A stretch of 64,000 nucleotides of DNA from Paenibacillus sp. Root52 (lineage in GTDB: Bacteria > Bacillota > Bacilli > Paenibacillales > Paenibacillaceae). Of this stretch, positions 1 to 8,991 are shown piece by piece (the stretch's first letter is position 1; every line of letters begins with the position of its first letter). Both the position numbers and the translations under genes were made by a program. The notes below the pieces were generated by a model. It made no database searches. It saw nothing but the letters and a program-made list of their open reading frames with translations, and was not told the DNA's origin. The stretch spans positions 259,117 to 323,116 of the forward strand of contig NZ_LMFO01000030.1 of the NCBI RefSeq assembly GCF_001426865.1. The letters run 5' to 3'.

Positions 1-1
1 A

Positions 2-862
2 CCAAAATCGGAATTGTCGAAGCAAGACTTGTACCAAGCCATCCATCATGAGCTTGTGGCGAGTGCACTAGCGGTTAAGCTAGGACATGAGATTATGCCA
101 GAAGCCAAAATTGGTTGCATGGTGCTGAGCATGCCGACTTACCCACTAACGCCTAACCCAGATGATGTTGTTGCAGCTATGCATGCAGAGCAGCGCAATG
201 ACCTGTTCGCAGACATTCATGCACGCGGATATTATCCAAAATACATTAATCGCTACTTCAAGGCGAACAATATCAACATCAAGTTTGAAGATGGCGATGC
301 TGAGATTCTCAAACATACCGTTGACTTCATCTCATTTAGTTACTATGTAAGTATCTGTGAGACAGGAGATCCGGAGAAACGCAAAGAAGGTAAAGGAAAC
401 CTGTTTGCAGGTGTAATGAACCCTTATCTTAAAGCAAGTGAGTGGGGCTGGCAGATCGATCCACAAGGTTTGCGCGTAACCTTGAACAAGTATTATGACC
501 GTTATCAAAAACCGTTGTTCATCGTTGAAAATGGTCTAGGCGCCGTGGACGAGCTGATTACGGACGAGAATGGCAATAAAACAGTGAATGATGAATATCG
601 TATTCAGTACTTGAATGATCACTTGGTGCAAGTAGGCGAAGCAATCGAAGATGGGGTAGAGGTTATGGGTTACACATCTTGGGGCTGTATTGACCTGGTA
701 AGTGCATCTACTGCTGAGATGAAGAAACGTTATGGCTTCATTTATGTAGATCGTAATAATGATGGTTCTGGTACATTAGAGCGCTATAAAAAGAAATCTT
801 TCCACTGGTACAAAGAAGTTATCGGTTCGCATGGTGCAAGCCTTAAAGGAACGAACGAATAA
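2..862 (+). CDS. 6-phospho-beta-glucosidase (GH1), 3' part
   Basis: This is the C-terminal part of a glycoside hydrolase family 1 enzyme that would cleave phosphorylated beta-glucosides in the cytoplasm after PTS uptake. The frame is open from base 2, so the true start lies outside the window. The family usually has about 470-480 residues, so roughly 190 are missing, including the acid/base glutamate. The nucleophile motif FIVENG is present. So is the segment STAEMKKRY, whose Ser, Lys and Tyr match the phosphate-binding residues of 6-phospho-glucosidases. It lies upstream of a licT-bglP pair in the same orientation, which supports a beta-glucoside role. I see no convincing terminator between it and licT, although licT has its own promoter. 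Confidence 0.93.
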   Translation, partial: PKSELSKQDLYQAIHHELVASALAVKLGHEIMPEAKIGCMVLSMPTYPLTPNPDDVVAAMHAEQRNDLFADIHARGYYPKYINRYFKANNINIKFEDGDAEILKHTVDFISFSYYVSICETGDPEKRKEGKGNLFAGVMNPYLKASEWGWQIDPQGLRVTLNKYYDRYQKPLFIVENGLGAVDELITDENGNKTVNDEYRIQYLNDHLVQVGEAIEDGVEVMGYTSWGCIDLVSASTAEMKKRYGFIYVDRNNDGSGTLERYKKKSFHWYKEVIGSHGASLKGTNE

Positions 863-962
863 TTATCCTGGTTCTAAAGCCTCAGCCCATCTTCGCGGTA
901 CGTAGCGTCGAATTTTGTTGAATATGAGCTAGGAGCATCTTGCTTATGTTAGATTATACGAC

Positions 963-1013
963 ATTAACCGCTTTCACAAAAACATTGTCATATGCACAAT
1001 TCTGTGGTAAGAT
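963..1013 (+). promoter_or_regulatory. licT promoter with cre-like box
   Basis: A sigma-A promoter is visible: TTGTCA (985-990), a 17-base spacer, and TAAGAT (1008-1013). Just upstream, 963-976 read on the minus strand is TGAAAGCGGTTAAT, which matches 12 of 14 positions of the CcpA cre consensus. The RAT element begins 22 bases after the -10. The promoter assignment is inference from spacing and similarity. Confidence 0.6.
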
Positions 1014-1035
1014 GGGACCTAAGGCTAATGAATAC

Positions 1036-1064
1036 GGATTGTTACTGTTCAATCAGGCAAAACC
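1036..1064 (+). promoter_or_regulatory. RAT antiterminator element (licT leader)
   Basis: This 29-base element begins GGATTGTTACTG and ends GGCAAAACC, the conserved flanks of the ribonucleic antiterminator bound by LicT/SacT-type proteins. Its 3' end overlaps the 5' arm of the terminator at 1056-1110, so only one of the two hairpins can form. This fits autoregulation of licT. Confidence 0.92.
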
Positions 1065-1110
1065 GGAGGCAGGACATGTTCTCGTGACCTGCTTTGGTTT
1101 TGCCTTTTAC
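1056..1110 (+). terminator. Conditional terminator in licT leader
   Basis: GGCAAAACC (1056-1064) pairs with GGTTTTGCC (1095-1103), and CAGG pairs with CCTG inside, followed by TTTTACT. It overlaps the RAT and is expected to stop transcription unless the antiterminator protein binds. Confidence 0.85.
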
Positions 1111-1142
1111 TACTTTTGACGGTGCAAGGTGATGTGGAGAAA

Positions 1143-1994
1143 ATGAAAATTGAGAAGGTGCTTAATAACAACGTAGTTACTGTGATCGATCCGGGCGGAA
1201 ACGAACTGGTCGTCATGGGGCGGGGAATTGCCTTCAAGAAGCATACCGGTGAAACGATAGACGAAAGTCTGATCGAGAAGATATTCTCATTGGAGAGCAA
1301 GGAAGTATCGCAGAAGCTCAAGACGCTCCTGTCGGACATTCCTGTTGAATATGTTGAATGTTCTGATGAAATTATTCGTTATGCAGAGACGGTGTTAGGT
1401 GAGAAACTGCATGAGAGTATCTATATCTCACTAACGGATCATATTCATTTTGCCATTGATCGGCATCGTCAAGGATTACAGATCCGCAATGCTCTATTTT
1501 GGGAGATCAAGCGCATGTACCGCAAGGAATATGCAATCGGTCTCAAAGCACTACAGATTATTGAAGAAACGTTGGGTGTACTTCTGCCCGAAGATGAATG
1601 CGCATTTATCGCTATGCATCTGGTCAATGCCCAGATGAACGGTGAGATGCGAGAAACCATCAGCATTACGAATATTGTCAAAGACATACTCAACATTGTA
1701 AGACGTAGCTTTGTCATTGAGCTTGATGAAGATTCTTTAAGTTATTATCGCTTTTTGACTCATTTGAAGTTCTTTGCGCAACGTGTGTTACAAGGAACGG
1801 CAATTGAGGATAAGGAAGAAGATAATCCGCTTCACGATCTCGTAAGTAAACAATATCCCGAGGCACATGCTTGTGCAGTAAGGATTAGTGATTATACTCG
1901 TAAGATCTATAATCGGGTATTATCCAAAGAAGAAATACTGTACCTGACCATTCATATTGAACGTGTGGTTAGGAATGAACAAACAATCGAATAA
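1143..1994 (+). CDS. licT: BglG/LicT family transcription antiterminator
   Basis: This RNA-binding protein stabilises the RAT hairpin and lets transcription read through the overlapping terminator. Residues about 1-55 are the CAT RNA-binding domain (MKIEKVLNNNVV start). PRD1 and PRD2 follow, with the expected histidines in DHIHFAI, MHLVNAQ, THLKFF and IHIERV; these are phosphorylated by the PTS in the family. I chose ATG 1143 because AAGGTG lies 11 bases upstream and the protein then begins like its relatives; an in-frame TTG at 1116 is less likely. The length of 283 residues is normal. The gene is followed at once by the RAT of the PTS gene, and is probably autoregulated through its own leader RAT. 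Confidence 0.95.
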   Translation: MKIEKVLNNNVVTVIDPGGNELVVMGRGIAFKKHTGETIDESLIEKIFSLESKEVSQKLKTLLSDIPVEYVECSDEIIRYAETVLGEKLHESIYISLTDHIHFAIDRHRQGLQIRNALFWEIKRMYRKEYAIGLKALQIIEETLGVLLPEDECAFIAMHLVNAQMNGEMRETISITNIVKDILNIVRRSFVIELDEDSLSYYRFLTHLKFFAQRVLQGTAIEDKEEDNPLHDLVSKQYPEAHACAVRISDYTRKIYNRVLSKEEILYLTIHIERVVRNEQTIE

Positions 1995-1999
1995 ATTTG

Positions 2000-2027
2000 G
2001 GATTGTTACTGCAAAAAAGGCAAAACC
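2000..2027 (+). promoter_or_regulatory. RAT antiterminator element (bglP leader)
   Basis: GGATTGTTACTG and GGCAAAACC flank a 7-base centre, giving 28 bases, one shorter than the licT copy. It starts six bases after the licT stop codon and overlaps the 5' arm of the next terminator. Confidence 0.9.
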
Positions 2028-2087
2028 TAAACGTTGAATAATGATAAGCTTACTGCTTTGTCATTATTCAGTGTTTAGGTTTTTTTT
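2022..2087 (+). terminator. Conditional terminator before bglP
   Basis: AAACCTAAAC (from 2023) and TGAATAATGA pair with TCATTATTCA and GTGTTTAGGTTT, followed by a run of T (to 2087). It competes with the RAT, so PTS expression should need active LicT. Confidence 0.88.
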
Positions 2088-2121
2088 AAACCTTCATTAC
2101 ACATCAAAGGAGCAATTCACA

Positions 2122-4035
2122 ATGGATAAACAACAATTGTCCAAGGACATTTTGAAGTTGGTCGGTGGCGAAGAGAATATTGATCAAGTCACACACTGTA
2201 TGACAAGACTTAGATTTAACTTGAACGACAACAAAAAAGCAGACAAAGCGACACTGAAAAATACACCAGGTGTTATGGGTGTTATGGAGAACGGTGGACA
2301 GTTCCAGGTCATTATCGGTAACGATGTGCCTGTAGTGTATAACGCACTGGTAGGTAACATGTCCAAAGGTGCAAATACTGGCACTTCAGGTGCTTCAGCT
2401 TCAACTGGCGAGAAGAAAAAGAGAAATCCAATAAGCGCGTTGTTCGACTTCATCTCAGGTATGTTTACACCAATCCTGCCTGCGATTACCGGTGCAGGTA
2501 TGATCAAAGGGATCGTGGCTATCCTTGTCGCACTTGGTTGGTTGTCTGATATAAGCTCAACGTATATCATCTTGTCCGCCATCGGTGATGGTGCCTTCTA
2601 TTTCCTGCCAATCATCCTGGCAGTAAGTGCGGCGAAGAAATTGGGAAGCAATATGTACATTGCTGCGGCGCTTGCTGCGGGGATTATGCACCCGACCATT
2701 ACAGCTTTGCTAGCTGATGGCCACAACTCATCGTTTATGGGGATTACAGTAATTGCAGCATCGTATTCTTCTACAGTTATTCCGATTGTTCTTGCAGTTT
2801 GGATCGCTTCATATGTAGAGAAAGCTGTTGACCGTGTTATACATGCTTCACTTAAATTGCTCATTGTTCCAACGGTTACCCTGTTAATTATGGTTCCTCT
2901 GACATTGATGACTGTCGGACCATTGGGTACAGTTCTTGGTAACGGACTATCTGGTGGTATTTCCTGGTTGTTCGATAATATGTCCATTTTTGCAAGTATC
3001 TTGATCGGTGGTACGATGTCACTATTGATCATTACAGGTATGCACTATGCTTTGTTGCCAATCGTCGTTGGTTCGATGACAACATTAGGTTACGATTTTA
3101 TTATTCCATTGATGTTCGCAGCTAACTTGGCACAAGGTGGTGCAGCATTTGGTGTGGGTCTCAGATCCAAAAATGCACAAACCAAATCGCTCGCGTATTC
3201 CACAGGTTTGACTGCTATTATGGGAATCACCGAACCTGCAATGTACGGAATTAACATGAAATTCAAAAAACCGTTTATCGCAGCTCTAAGCGGTGGTGCT
3301 ATCGCTGGTGCGTTTATGGGGATCTTCAATGTTAAATCTTATGTTATTACAGGACTTGCGGGTCTTCCGAGTATCGCAGCATTTATCAGTCCAGCAGTAA
3401 GCACATTGATCTATGCTCTAATTGGTGGTTTGATTGCAATCGTAGCGGCAGCCATCATTACGTACATCTTGGGCTTCAAAGAAGACAATGCTCCGCAACC
3501 GGCTGCAACAACACCGGCTGCTGAACCTACTACACCAGCAACAACATCAGCTCCTGTTGTAAAAGAAGAAACAAAAGCACAGGATGAGCAAATTTTCAGC
3601 CCAATGACTGGGGAAGTTAAACCACTTAGCGAAGTACCAGATCCTGCATTCTCCGAAGAAATCATGGGTAAAGGGTTCGCTATTCAGCCGACAGAAGGAC
3701 GTGCCGTATCTCCAATTAACGGAACAGTGTTCTCCTTGTCGAAGAGTGGACATGCGATTGGTCTTGTAAGTGATACGGGTGCAGAAATGCTGATTCATAT
3801 CGGGATCGATACCGTGAAGCTGAAAGGTCAATTCTTCTCTCCTAAAGTTCAAGCTGGAGCGAAGGTGTCCGTAGGTGATGTATTGATGGAGTTCGACCGG
3901 GAAGAGATTGAAAAAGCCGGTTACACAACAATTACACCTGTCATTATTACAAACATGCATCAGTATGAATCCATTGAATCTGCTGGACGTACAACGATCA
4001 CAGAGAAAGAATTGATCTATACGGTTAAAGCATAA
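2122..4035 (+). CDS. bglP: PTS beta-glucoside transporter EIIBCA
   Basis: This membrane permease imports and phosphorylates beta-glucosides. Domain order is EIIB (about 1-85, with the phospho-cysteine C26 in HCMTRLRF), EIIC (about 105-460, many membrane segments, with GITEPA), an Ala/Pro/Thr-rich linker, and EIIA (about 495-637, phospho-histidine H559 in LIHIGIDTVKLKG). ATG 2122 follows AAAGGAG at a spacing of 9; the frame is open further upstream, but that stretch is the terminator. The length of 637 residues is normal for a fused IIBCA. It should phosphorylate LicT negatively when sugar is absent, as in the known family. It pairs with the GH1 gene at the window start. Confidence 0.95.
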   Translation: MDKQQLSKDILKLVGGEENIDQVTHCMTRLRFNLNDNKKADKATLKNTPGVMGVMENGGQFQVIIGNDVPVVYNALVGNMSKGANTGTSGASASTGEKKKRNPISALFDFISGMFTPILPAITGAGMIKGIVAILVALGWLSDISSTYIILSAIGDGAFYFLPIILAVSAAKKLGSNMYIAAALAAGIMHPTITALLADGHNSSFMGITVIAASYSSTVIPIVLAVWIASYVEKAVDRVIHASLKLLIVPTVTLLIMVPLTLMTVGPLGTVLGNGLSGGISWLFDNMSIFASILIGGTMSLLIITGMHYALLPIVVGSMTTLGYDFIIPLMFAANLAQGGAAFGVGLRSKNAQTKSLAYSTGLTAIMGITEPAMYGINMKFKKPFIAALSGGAIAGAFMGIFNVKSYVITGLAGLPSIAAFISPAVSTLIYALIGGLIAIVAAAIITYILGFKEDNAPQPAATTPAAEPTTPATTSAPVVKEETKAQDEQIFSPMTGEVKPLSEVPDPAFSEEIMGKGFAIQPTEGRAVSPINGTVFSLSKSGHAIGLVSDTGAEMLIHIGIDTVKLKGQFFSPKVQAGAKVSVGDVLMEFDREEIEKAGYTTITPVIITNMHQYESIESAGRTTITEKELIYTVKA

Positions 4036-4055
4036 GCATGGGTTAAATAAGAATA

Positions 4056-4100
4056 AAGCAGCAGCCTTACGGAGGAACTTCGTAAGGCTGCTGCTTTTTT
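4056..4100 (+). terminator. Terminator after bglP
   Basis: A perfect 16-base stem, AAGCAGCAGCCTTACG with its complement, surrounds a 9-base loop and is followed by TTTTTT. Confidence 0.95.
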
Positions 4101-4242
4101 GTAGCTTATTTATTTGTAGCGTCTATTCAGCACCTACTTCTTCCAAAATCAATGATTGCTGCTGGATATTGACGGTGGTCATAGCCGATCAGAGCTGGGA
4201 GATTGATTTTTATGCTTAGACCTTGTAGCTCACTAATTCTGC

Positions 4243-5166
4243 TTAGCTATCCGCTTGCAAGGTGCTTGGTGACTTCTCGGTGACGGACGGCAGCATATCT
4301 TCAACCATTTGTACAAAATGCTGAGCCGGCTTGGATAGGTGGCGGTGATGCAACCATACAAGCGCTGATCCTACGGTTGAGGATTGGTCAATAATACGAT
4401 AGATATGTAAGACATGTTCATGATGCAGTTGAAGGACGGTGCGGGGCACGATTGAACTTGCAAAACCTAGACGTACAAGCTCCATCAGCATCGCTACATC
4501 CGAGCATTCCCCCATAATGGATGGACTTACGTGATGTTCACGAAATCTATCGAGAATTAGTTCGAACATCCCTAGTCCTTCCGTGCTTGGTAACAAGAGT
4601 GGAATGTGAGCGAGCTGCTTCAAATAAGTCTCACCGTTCATTCCGGTTTCAAGAGGTGTAGCCGAGATATAGTAGAGAGGTTCCTGGGGGAGATGCAGCA
4701 CTTCGTAATGCTCTGTTCTCACGGGCATCCTTACACAGGCCAGCTCTATTTTGCCATCATCCAGCAACTGACACAGTTGCGCAGATTCATTTTGTTGAAT
4801 TTTATACGTAACCTTTGGGTGGGTCATTCGAAATTGTTGAAGCACGCGGGGCAGCAGACTATCCGAGATCGTATTCATGCCTAGGTTGAGTTTACCGCGG
4901 ACACCTTGGCGAAAGTCCTGTATTTCCATGACGGCTTCTTCCATGTACTTGGTTATCGTAATGGCATATTCATAGAAGCTTCGACCAGCTTGTGTCAATT
5001 CCATTGTCCGTCCTTGGCGCTCAAATAAAGCAACACCTAGTTCTTCCTCCATCAGCTTAAGTTGCTGACTTAAGGGTGGTTGTGCCATGTGCAGTCTTCG
5101 TGCTGCTGCGGTAATCTGCTTCTCTTCGGCAATGGCTATAAAATAACGACATTGTTTAATATCCAA
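4243..5166 (-). CDS. LysR family transcriptional regulator
   Basis: This is a DNA-binding regulator of 307 residues. The N-terminal winged helix-turn-helix is clear (MDIKQCRYFIAIAEEKQ, then ARRLHMAQPPLSQQLKLME), followed by a LysR substrate-binding domain. I chose the TTG at 5166 because AAGGAG lies 7 bases upstream and the protein then begins exactly as LysR proteins do; the open frame runs 16 codons further. It is transcribed away from the NCS2 permease at 5342, the usual layout for a LysR protein controlling its divergent neighbour, probably in response to a nucleobase-like ligand. The ligand is inference. Confidence 0.9.
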   Translation of the reverse strand: MDIKQCRYFIAIAEEKQITAAARRLHMAQPPLSQQLKLMEEELGVALFERQGRTMELTQAGRSFYEYAITITKYMEEAVMEIQDFRQGVRGKLNLGMNTISDSLLPRVLQQFRMTHPKVTYKIQQNESAQLCQLLDDGKIELACVRMPVRTEHYEVLHLPQEPLYYISATPLETGMNGETYLKQLAHIPLLLPSTEGLGMFELILDRFREHHVSPSIMGECSDVAMLMELVRLGFASSIVPRTVLQLHHEHVLHIYRIIDQSSTVGSALVWLHHRHLSKPAQHFVQMVEDMLPSVTEKSPSTLQADS

Positions 5167-5232
5167 AAGGATGCTCCTTACTAACAAGTATATGTAGATC
5201 ATATAGAAAGGCAATAAAACATGTATTTTTAA

Positions 5233-5257
5233 TATACTACATCTCCGTGGTACTATA
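5233..5257. promoter_or_regulatory. Possible LysR operator between divergent genes
   Basis: An imperfect inverted repeat, TATACTAC then ATCTCC then GTGGTACTATA, lies between the LysR gene and the permease. LysR sites usually follow T-N11-A dyads. The match is loose. Confidence 0.3.
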
Positions 5258-5341
5258 CATAAGGTTTAGACATTTACCTAGTGAGGTTGGGCTAACATAA
5301 GCCATGGAATATTATCGTTTCGCGAAAGGAAATCAACACGT

Positions 5342-6685
5342 ATGACCAAACAACAAGAGCATCTACGAACTCCAAATGTAAAACAATTCTCCTCTTCCGT
5401 TCTTGCAGGCATCCAATGGTTTTTCTTCTTATTTACAAATACCGTTGTTGTGCCGTTATCCATTGGACATAATTTTCAACTTACACCAGAAGCTATTGCT
5501 ACATCGATGCAGCACTCCTTTTTGCTGACAGGAGCGGTTTGTATCTTACAAGCGATATGTGGACATCGGTATGCGGTAATGGATGGACCGTCAGGGCTGT
5601 GGTGGGGGTTGACACTTAGCTTAACGGTCTCCGCTTCATCCGCAGGAATGAGTCTCGAACGGGTTGGCGGTGGACTGACAGCAGGCTTTATACTGGCTGG
5701 ATTAACGATGGCGATCCTAGGTTGGATGGGTGCTTCTCATGTGCTTCAGAAGCTGTTCACGCCAATGGTTAAAAGTGCAATGTTATTTCTATTAACGATT
5801 CAATTGACCATGAATTTCTTCAAGGGCATGATTGGATATACGGAGTTTGGCACATTTAATCTACCGGTTGCGGCATTATCTATACTCATTGCGGTTCTTG
5901 TTGCGTGGATTCAGCTGAAGGGGAGAGGCAAGCTTGCCAATTATGCAATCTTGATCGGTATTATTGCGGGCTGGATTGCTTATCGCATACTCATTCCTGG
6001 ACACCAGAGCACCCAGACTCAGGCAGTGGGTGAGTTTTTCACCTTTTTTCCATGGGGGACGCCGAAGTGGGAGCCTGGAATCGTCATTACCGCTTTTTTT
6101 GTCGGGCTGGTGAATATGACGAATTCCATTACAACGTTGGGGGCTGTGGAGAAAATGTATGGGGTTCAAACGACGGTTCAGCAGTATAAGCGTTCCTATG
6201 GATGGACTGGACTGTTTACGGTTATCGCTGCATGTGTGGGGGTGATTCCCTTTGGTGCATTTGCTTCTTCCATCGGGTTTCTGGAGAGCACCCGTATTTT
6301 GCGTCGGTCAGCTTTTATACTGGGAGCTGGGTTGTTATGTATGTTGGGACTAATGCCTATGTTGACAAGTTTCTTTGCTCAAATGCCACCGAGTGTGGGC
6401 AGTGCTGTACTATTTGTAGCGTATTTGCAAATGTTTGGTACGGCAATACGAACGCTTGAGGGCACGGTCTTCAACTCCAAAACGATTTATCGTATTGCTC
6501 TTCCCATTCTTACGGGTGTTGCTATTATGAACATATCAGCAGAAGCATTTCAAGGGTTGCCCATCTATCTAATTCCTATGATCAGCAATGGTCTTGTCAT
6601 CGGTGTGGTGATATCGCTTGTGTTGGAATCTACGGTGAAGTGGTCTAACTTGGATAACTCAGCTAAGCCAAGTAAAGCGGCTTAA
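5342..6685 (+). CDS. NCS2-family purine/uracil permease
   Basis: This polytopic membrane protein of 447 residues has about 12-14 hydrophobic segments. It resembles the nucleobase:cation symporter-2 (xanthine/uracil permease) family, closest in style to Bacillus YwdJ. The paired residues QH in MQHSFLLTG and the GPSGLWWG segment match family features near the first membrane helices. ATG 5342 follows AAAGGA at about 11 bases. It is divergent from a LysR regulator that probably controls it. The exact substrate cannot be read from the sequence; uracil, xanthine or a related base is likely. Confidence 0.83.
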   Translation: MTKQQEHLRTPNVKQFSSSVLAGIQWFFFLFTNTVVVPLSIGHNFQLTPEAIATSMQHSFLLTGAVCILQAICGHRYAVMDGPSGLWWGLTLSLTVSASSAGMSLERVGGGLTAGFILAGLTMAILGWMGASHVLQKLFTPMVKSAMLFLLTIQLTMNFFKGMIGYTEFGTFNLPVAALSILIAVLVAWIQLKGRGKLANYAILIGIIAGWIAYRILIPGHQSTQTQAVGEFFTFFPWGTPKWEPGIVITAFFVGLVNMTNSITTLGAVEKMYGVQTTVQQYKRSYGWTGLFTVIAACVGVIPFGAFASSIGFLESTRILRRSAFILGAGLLCMLGLMPMLTSFFAQMPPSVGSAVLFVAYLQMFGTAIRTLEGTVFNSKTIYRIALPILTGVAIMNISAEAFQGLPIYLIPMISNGLVIGVVISLVLESTVKWSNLDNSAKPSKAA

Positions 6686-6711
6686 AGTTAGGAATATAAC
6701 TCTTTTTCAGC

Positions 6712-6745
6712 AACAGTCCTATTATGGTATAGGGCTGTTTTTTGT
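6712..6745 (+). terminator. Terminator after permease
   Basis: AACAGTCCTAT pairs with ATAGGGCTGTT around a six-base loop, followed by TTTTT. The next gene converges on it, so it may serve mainly the plus strand. Confidence 0.85.
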
Positions 6746-6756
6746 GCCATTTGTAC

Positions 6757-7134
6757 CTATTTGACGATAATTCTATTTTGTCCTGCAAGCATGCGCATTT
6801 CTTTATATAGACGCTCTTGCTGGTCTTCGGCAACCTCAAACTCAACGCCATAGTGCCAATGGTTTCCTTTTTCCGCACCCCAACGCAGTAAACCCTCCAT
6901 ATATAAAGGTTCTTCCGTTAATGTTGTAGCAAGCCCAATTCGGATCTCATTGGAATCTACGTTTAACCGGAGCGGGAAGGAGAGCTGACAGCCAGAACGA
7001 CTGATATCGCATAGCTCGGCTTGAATGGGTTTGTCTGGAGCAGGTGACCCGTTAATGCTTATAATGTACACTTCCGATGTTATAGGTTGCTTTAAAAAAT
7101 AGCGAAAAGGTGTTTTTCTCTGGTTGATTGACAT
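6757..7134 (-). CDS. PilZ domain protein (likely c-di-GMP effector)
   Basis: This small cytoplasmic protein of 125 residues matches a single PilZ domain. The N-terminal RKTPFR resembles the arginine-rich c-di-GMP loop, and DISRSGCQL matches the D/N-x-S-x-x-G motif about 35 residues later. PilZ proteins bind cyclic di-GMP and alter motility or enzyme activity. ATG 7134 follows GGAGGAG closely. The frame is open 74 codons further upstream, but that part has no PilZ features and no better start. A diguanylate cyclase is encoded at 31755 and chemoreceptors elsewhere in the window, so a motility link is plausible but inferred. Confidence 0.8.
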   Translation of the reverse strand: MSINQRKTPFRYFLKQPITSEVYIISINGSPAPDKPIQAELCDISRSGCQLSFPLRLNVDSNEIRIGLATTLTEEPLYMEGLLRWGAEKGNHWHYGVEFEVAEDQQERLYKEMRMLAGQNRIIVK

Positions 7135-7436
7135 GTACTCCTCCATATATTTCAAAAAGTCAGTTATCGTTATATCGTCAAAAGAACAGCAGAAATGAAG
7201 AGAAGTGAAGGAAGTCAGGATGGTAGGGGATCGCAAAAATAAATAAATATACGCCATATCCTGATGAGTTCCGAGAGATGGTACAAGGGAAAGATCGTTC
7301 TCAAGTTCCTTTAACAGTTGAAGAGAGCTTGATATAATGCTGAACATAGTGTGCAAGAAACTCGTTGTATTTAAAAGAGTTGAATAACTACATAGAACAC
7401 AAAATTCAGATGTGTTATAGAGAAGAGGGGCTTAAC
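7135..7436. other. Divergent intergenic region, no gene seen
   Basis: This 302-base stretch separates the PilZ gene from the immunity-like operon. Both flanking reading frames stay open into it (to 7356 on minus, from 7365 on plus), but the better ribosome binding sites lie at 7134 and 7437. It presumably holds two divergent promoters. I could not place either with confidence. Confidence 0.4.
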
Positions 7437-7898
7437 ATGAGACAAGTACCATTTAGCTTTATTACAGACACGGCAACGATGTGTATATATGATTTGGATA
7501 CGTTGAAACATCGTTTGCAGGATACAGTAGACTGGTGGTCGATCCCTGAGGATGAACTGGCCGAGGTTAATGCTGGACATTGTCTTTTTATTAATCTGGG
7601 TACAGATGGAGCATATGAAGTGGATTGGAGCCTGAACGCCTCCTTGTTAGAAGGTGAACGAATGGGTCAAGGGCAGATATACTATCTTAACGTGCCTACA
7701 GGCAAGATCTTCATGGGCGCGGCAGAGGATGTTACAGCGGACGAACTTGAGCCTGATGAGGCGTGTGAAGGCGTGCTACTGGAGATTGAACCAGGTAATT
7801 ATGCTTGCACTATATGGAGGGAGAACAATCGTATCCATGTGACGATGGAGCCCAGCGCGAAGGGAAGCAACCATTTGGAGGATTTGATACGCATCTGA
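7437..7898 (+). CDS. Small acidic protein, possible immunity-type (DUF6386-like)
   Basis: This protein of 153 residues is soluble and acidic, with no signal peptide or membrane segment. It opens MRQVPFSFITDTATMCIYDL and contains DTVDWWSIPEDEL. It seems reminiscent of DUF6386 proteins, but I cannot confirm the family. ATG 7437 follows GAGGGG at a spacing of about 6; the open frame extends 24 codons upstream. It is the first gene of a four-gene operon of small cytoplasmic proteins, one of which is a SUKH protein. That context suggests an immunity or housekeeping-chaperone role, which is inference. Confidence 0.7.
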   Translation: MRQVPFSFITDTATMCIYDLDTLKHRLQDTVDWWSIPEDELAEVNAGHCLFINLGTDGAYEVDWSLNASLLEGERMGQGQIYYLNVPTGKIFMGAAEDVTADELEPDEACEGVLLEIEPGNYACTIWRENNRIHVTMEPSAKGSNHLEDLIRI

Positions 7899-7918
7899 AT
7901 GAAAAGGAGGAACTTTGG

Positions 7919-8566
7919 ATGTACGAACAACAGCTAGCACGTATACAGGACAAGCTGCATGCACTGCGAAATGCGGATGTAGAGCTAAGCTTGTTCGGAG
8001 CGGAGAGTCATGAGTATGTGCTTGAGCCGGTATGGACGACCGAACAGATTAAGCAATTTGAACAGAAATGGAAGGTGCAACTGCCGAGGGATTATCAGGC
8101 TTTTTTGCTAACGGTGGGTGCAGGAGGCACAGGTCCTTATTATGGACTGGAGAAGCCCGAGGATGGTGTTTATGCGGTGCTGGGATATGATAATGAGTTA
8201 AATGCGATATCCGATCCTTGCACATTAACGGAAGCATGGAATTGGGATTATGACTGGTATGATGATAGCCGAACAGAAGAAGAGTGGAGCCGTCTTGAAC
8301 ATGAATACTATGATCCAAAGTGGTCTGCCGGGATGCTGCGTATCAGTGATTTTGGCTGTGGCGTTTCTATGAATCTGGTCGTCAAAGGTTCTTCCTACGG
8401 AGAGATCTGGGCAGATGATCGTGCCAATAGTAACGGAATCTATCCGGATCATTATATGGGAAATAAGGAACGACTTTGTTTCCTAGACTGGTATGAATTG
8501 TGGCTTGATCAGTCACTGCTTGAATGTGAGGAACAAGTAAGAGAATCATCGAATGAGCCTCGTTGA
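7919..8566 (+). CDS. SMI1/KNR4 (SUKH) family protein
   Basis: This cytoplasmic protein of 215 residues has the SUKH core. WTTEQIKQFEQKW-KVQLPRDYQAFLLTVGAGGTGPYYGL matches the typical start of the fold, in which a helix precedes LP-x-DY-x-x-F-L-x-x-x-G-x-G. A later segment, FGCGVSMNLVVKGSSYGEIW, matches the strand region. SUKH proteins often neutralise polymorphic toxins, though many have no known partner. ATG 7919 follows AAAAGGAGG by 8 bases; the longer open frame overlaps the previous gene and has no ribosome binding site. No toxin gene is nearby. Confidence 0.85.
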   Translation: MYEQQLARIQDKLHALRNADVELSLFGAESHEYVLEPVWTTEQIKQFEQKWKVQLPRDYQAFLLTVGAGGTGPYYGLEKPEDGVYAVLGYDNELNAISDPCTLTEAWNWDYDWYDDSRTEEEWSRLEHEYYDPKWSAGMLRISDFGCGVSMNLVVKGSSYGEIWADDRANSNGIYPDHYMGNKERLCFLDWYELWLDQSLLECEEQVRESSNEPR

Positions 8567-8615
8567 GCCGTAATCTTGGGAAAGAGGGATGTGAGTTAGA
8601 GAAAGGAGGCACGTA

Positions 8616-8942
8616 ATGGGCTTAGAATATGGAATTAAAGTGGCACCTTCCACGAAGATTCCCGAAGTTATAGAACGACTCAGCAGTGTTATTATTGTGC
8701 ATGAAAACTATAGCATAGAGCACACTCCAACAGGGTTTGCCATTGTACAGGATCATGCGGCTTGGCCGGAAGTGATGCAGTTGTCAATTGAACAAGCTGT
8801 TGGGCTTGAAGAAGTTGAGGATGGAATGCAATACATCTATTGTTTGTTCCATATTGGAGGCGAATTAACTTCCAATTGGTTAAGGCAGATGCAGACCGAG
8901 ACAGAACGTATAGACGGATTGAGTGAATGGTTTGAATTCTAA
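8616..8942 (+). CDS. Hypothetical protein, 108 aa
   Basis: I do not recognise this protein. It is soluble, acidic and 108 residues long, with two runs that look like beta-alpha units (VIIVHENYSIEH and VMQLSIEQAVGLEEV) and no signal peptide or membrane segment. AAAGGAGG sits 7 bases before the ATG. It lies 49 bases after the SUKH gene and 49 bases before the next small gene, so it is probably co-transcribed with them. An immunity-like role is only a guess from context. Confidence 0.7.
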   Translation: MGLEYGIKVAPSTKIPEVIERLSSVIIVHENYSIEHTPTGFAIVQDHAAWPEVMQLSIEQAVGLEEVEDGMQYIYCLFHIGGELTSNWLRQMQTETERIDGLSEWFEF

Positions 8943-8991
8943 AAAGATAGGTTATGCCAATACAGTCTGACTTATATGGAGGGGATAGGGA

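Noticed and set aside
1049..1339. Minus-strand ORF over the licT leader
   Set aside because: It covers the RAT/terminator and the start of licT in antisense, and has no coding features.
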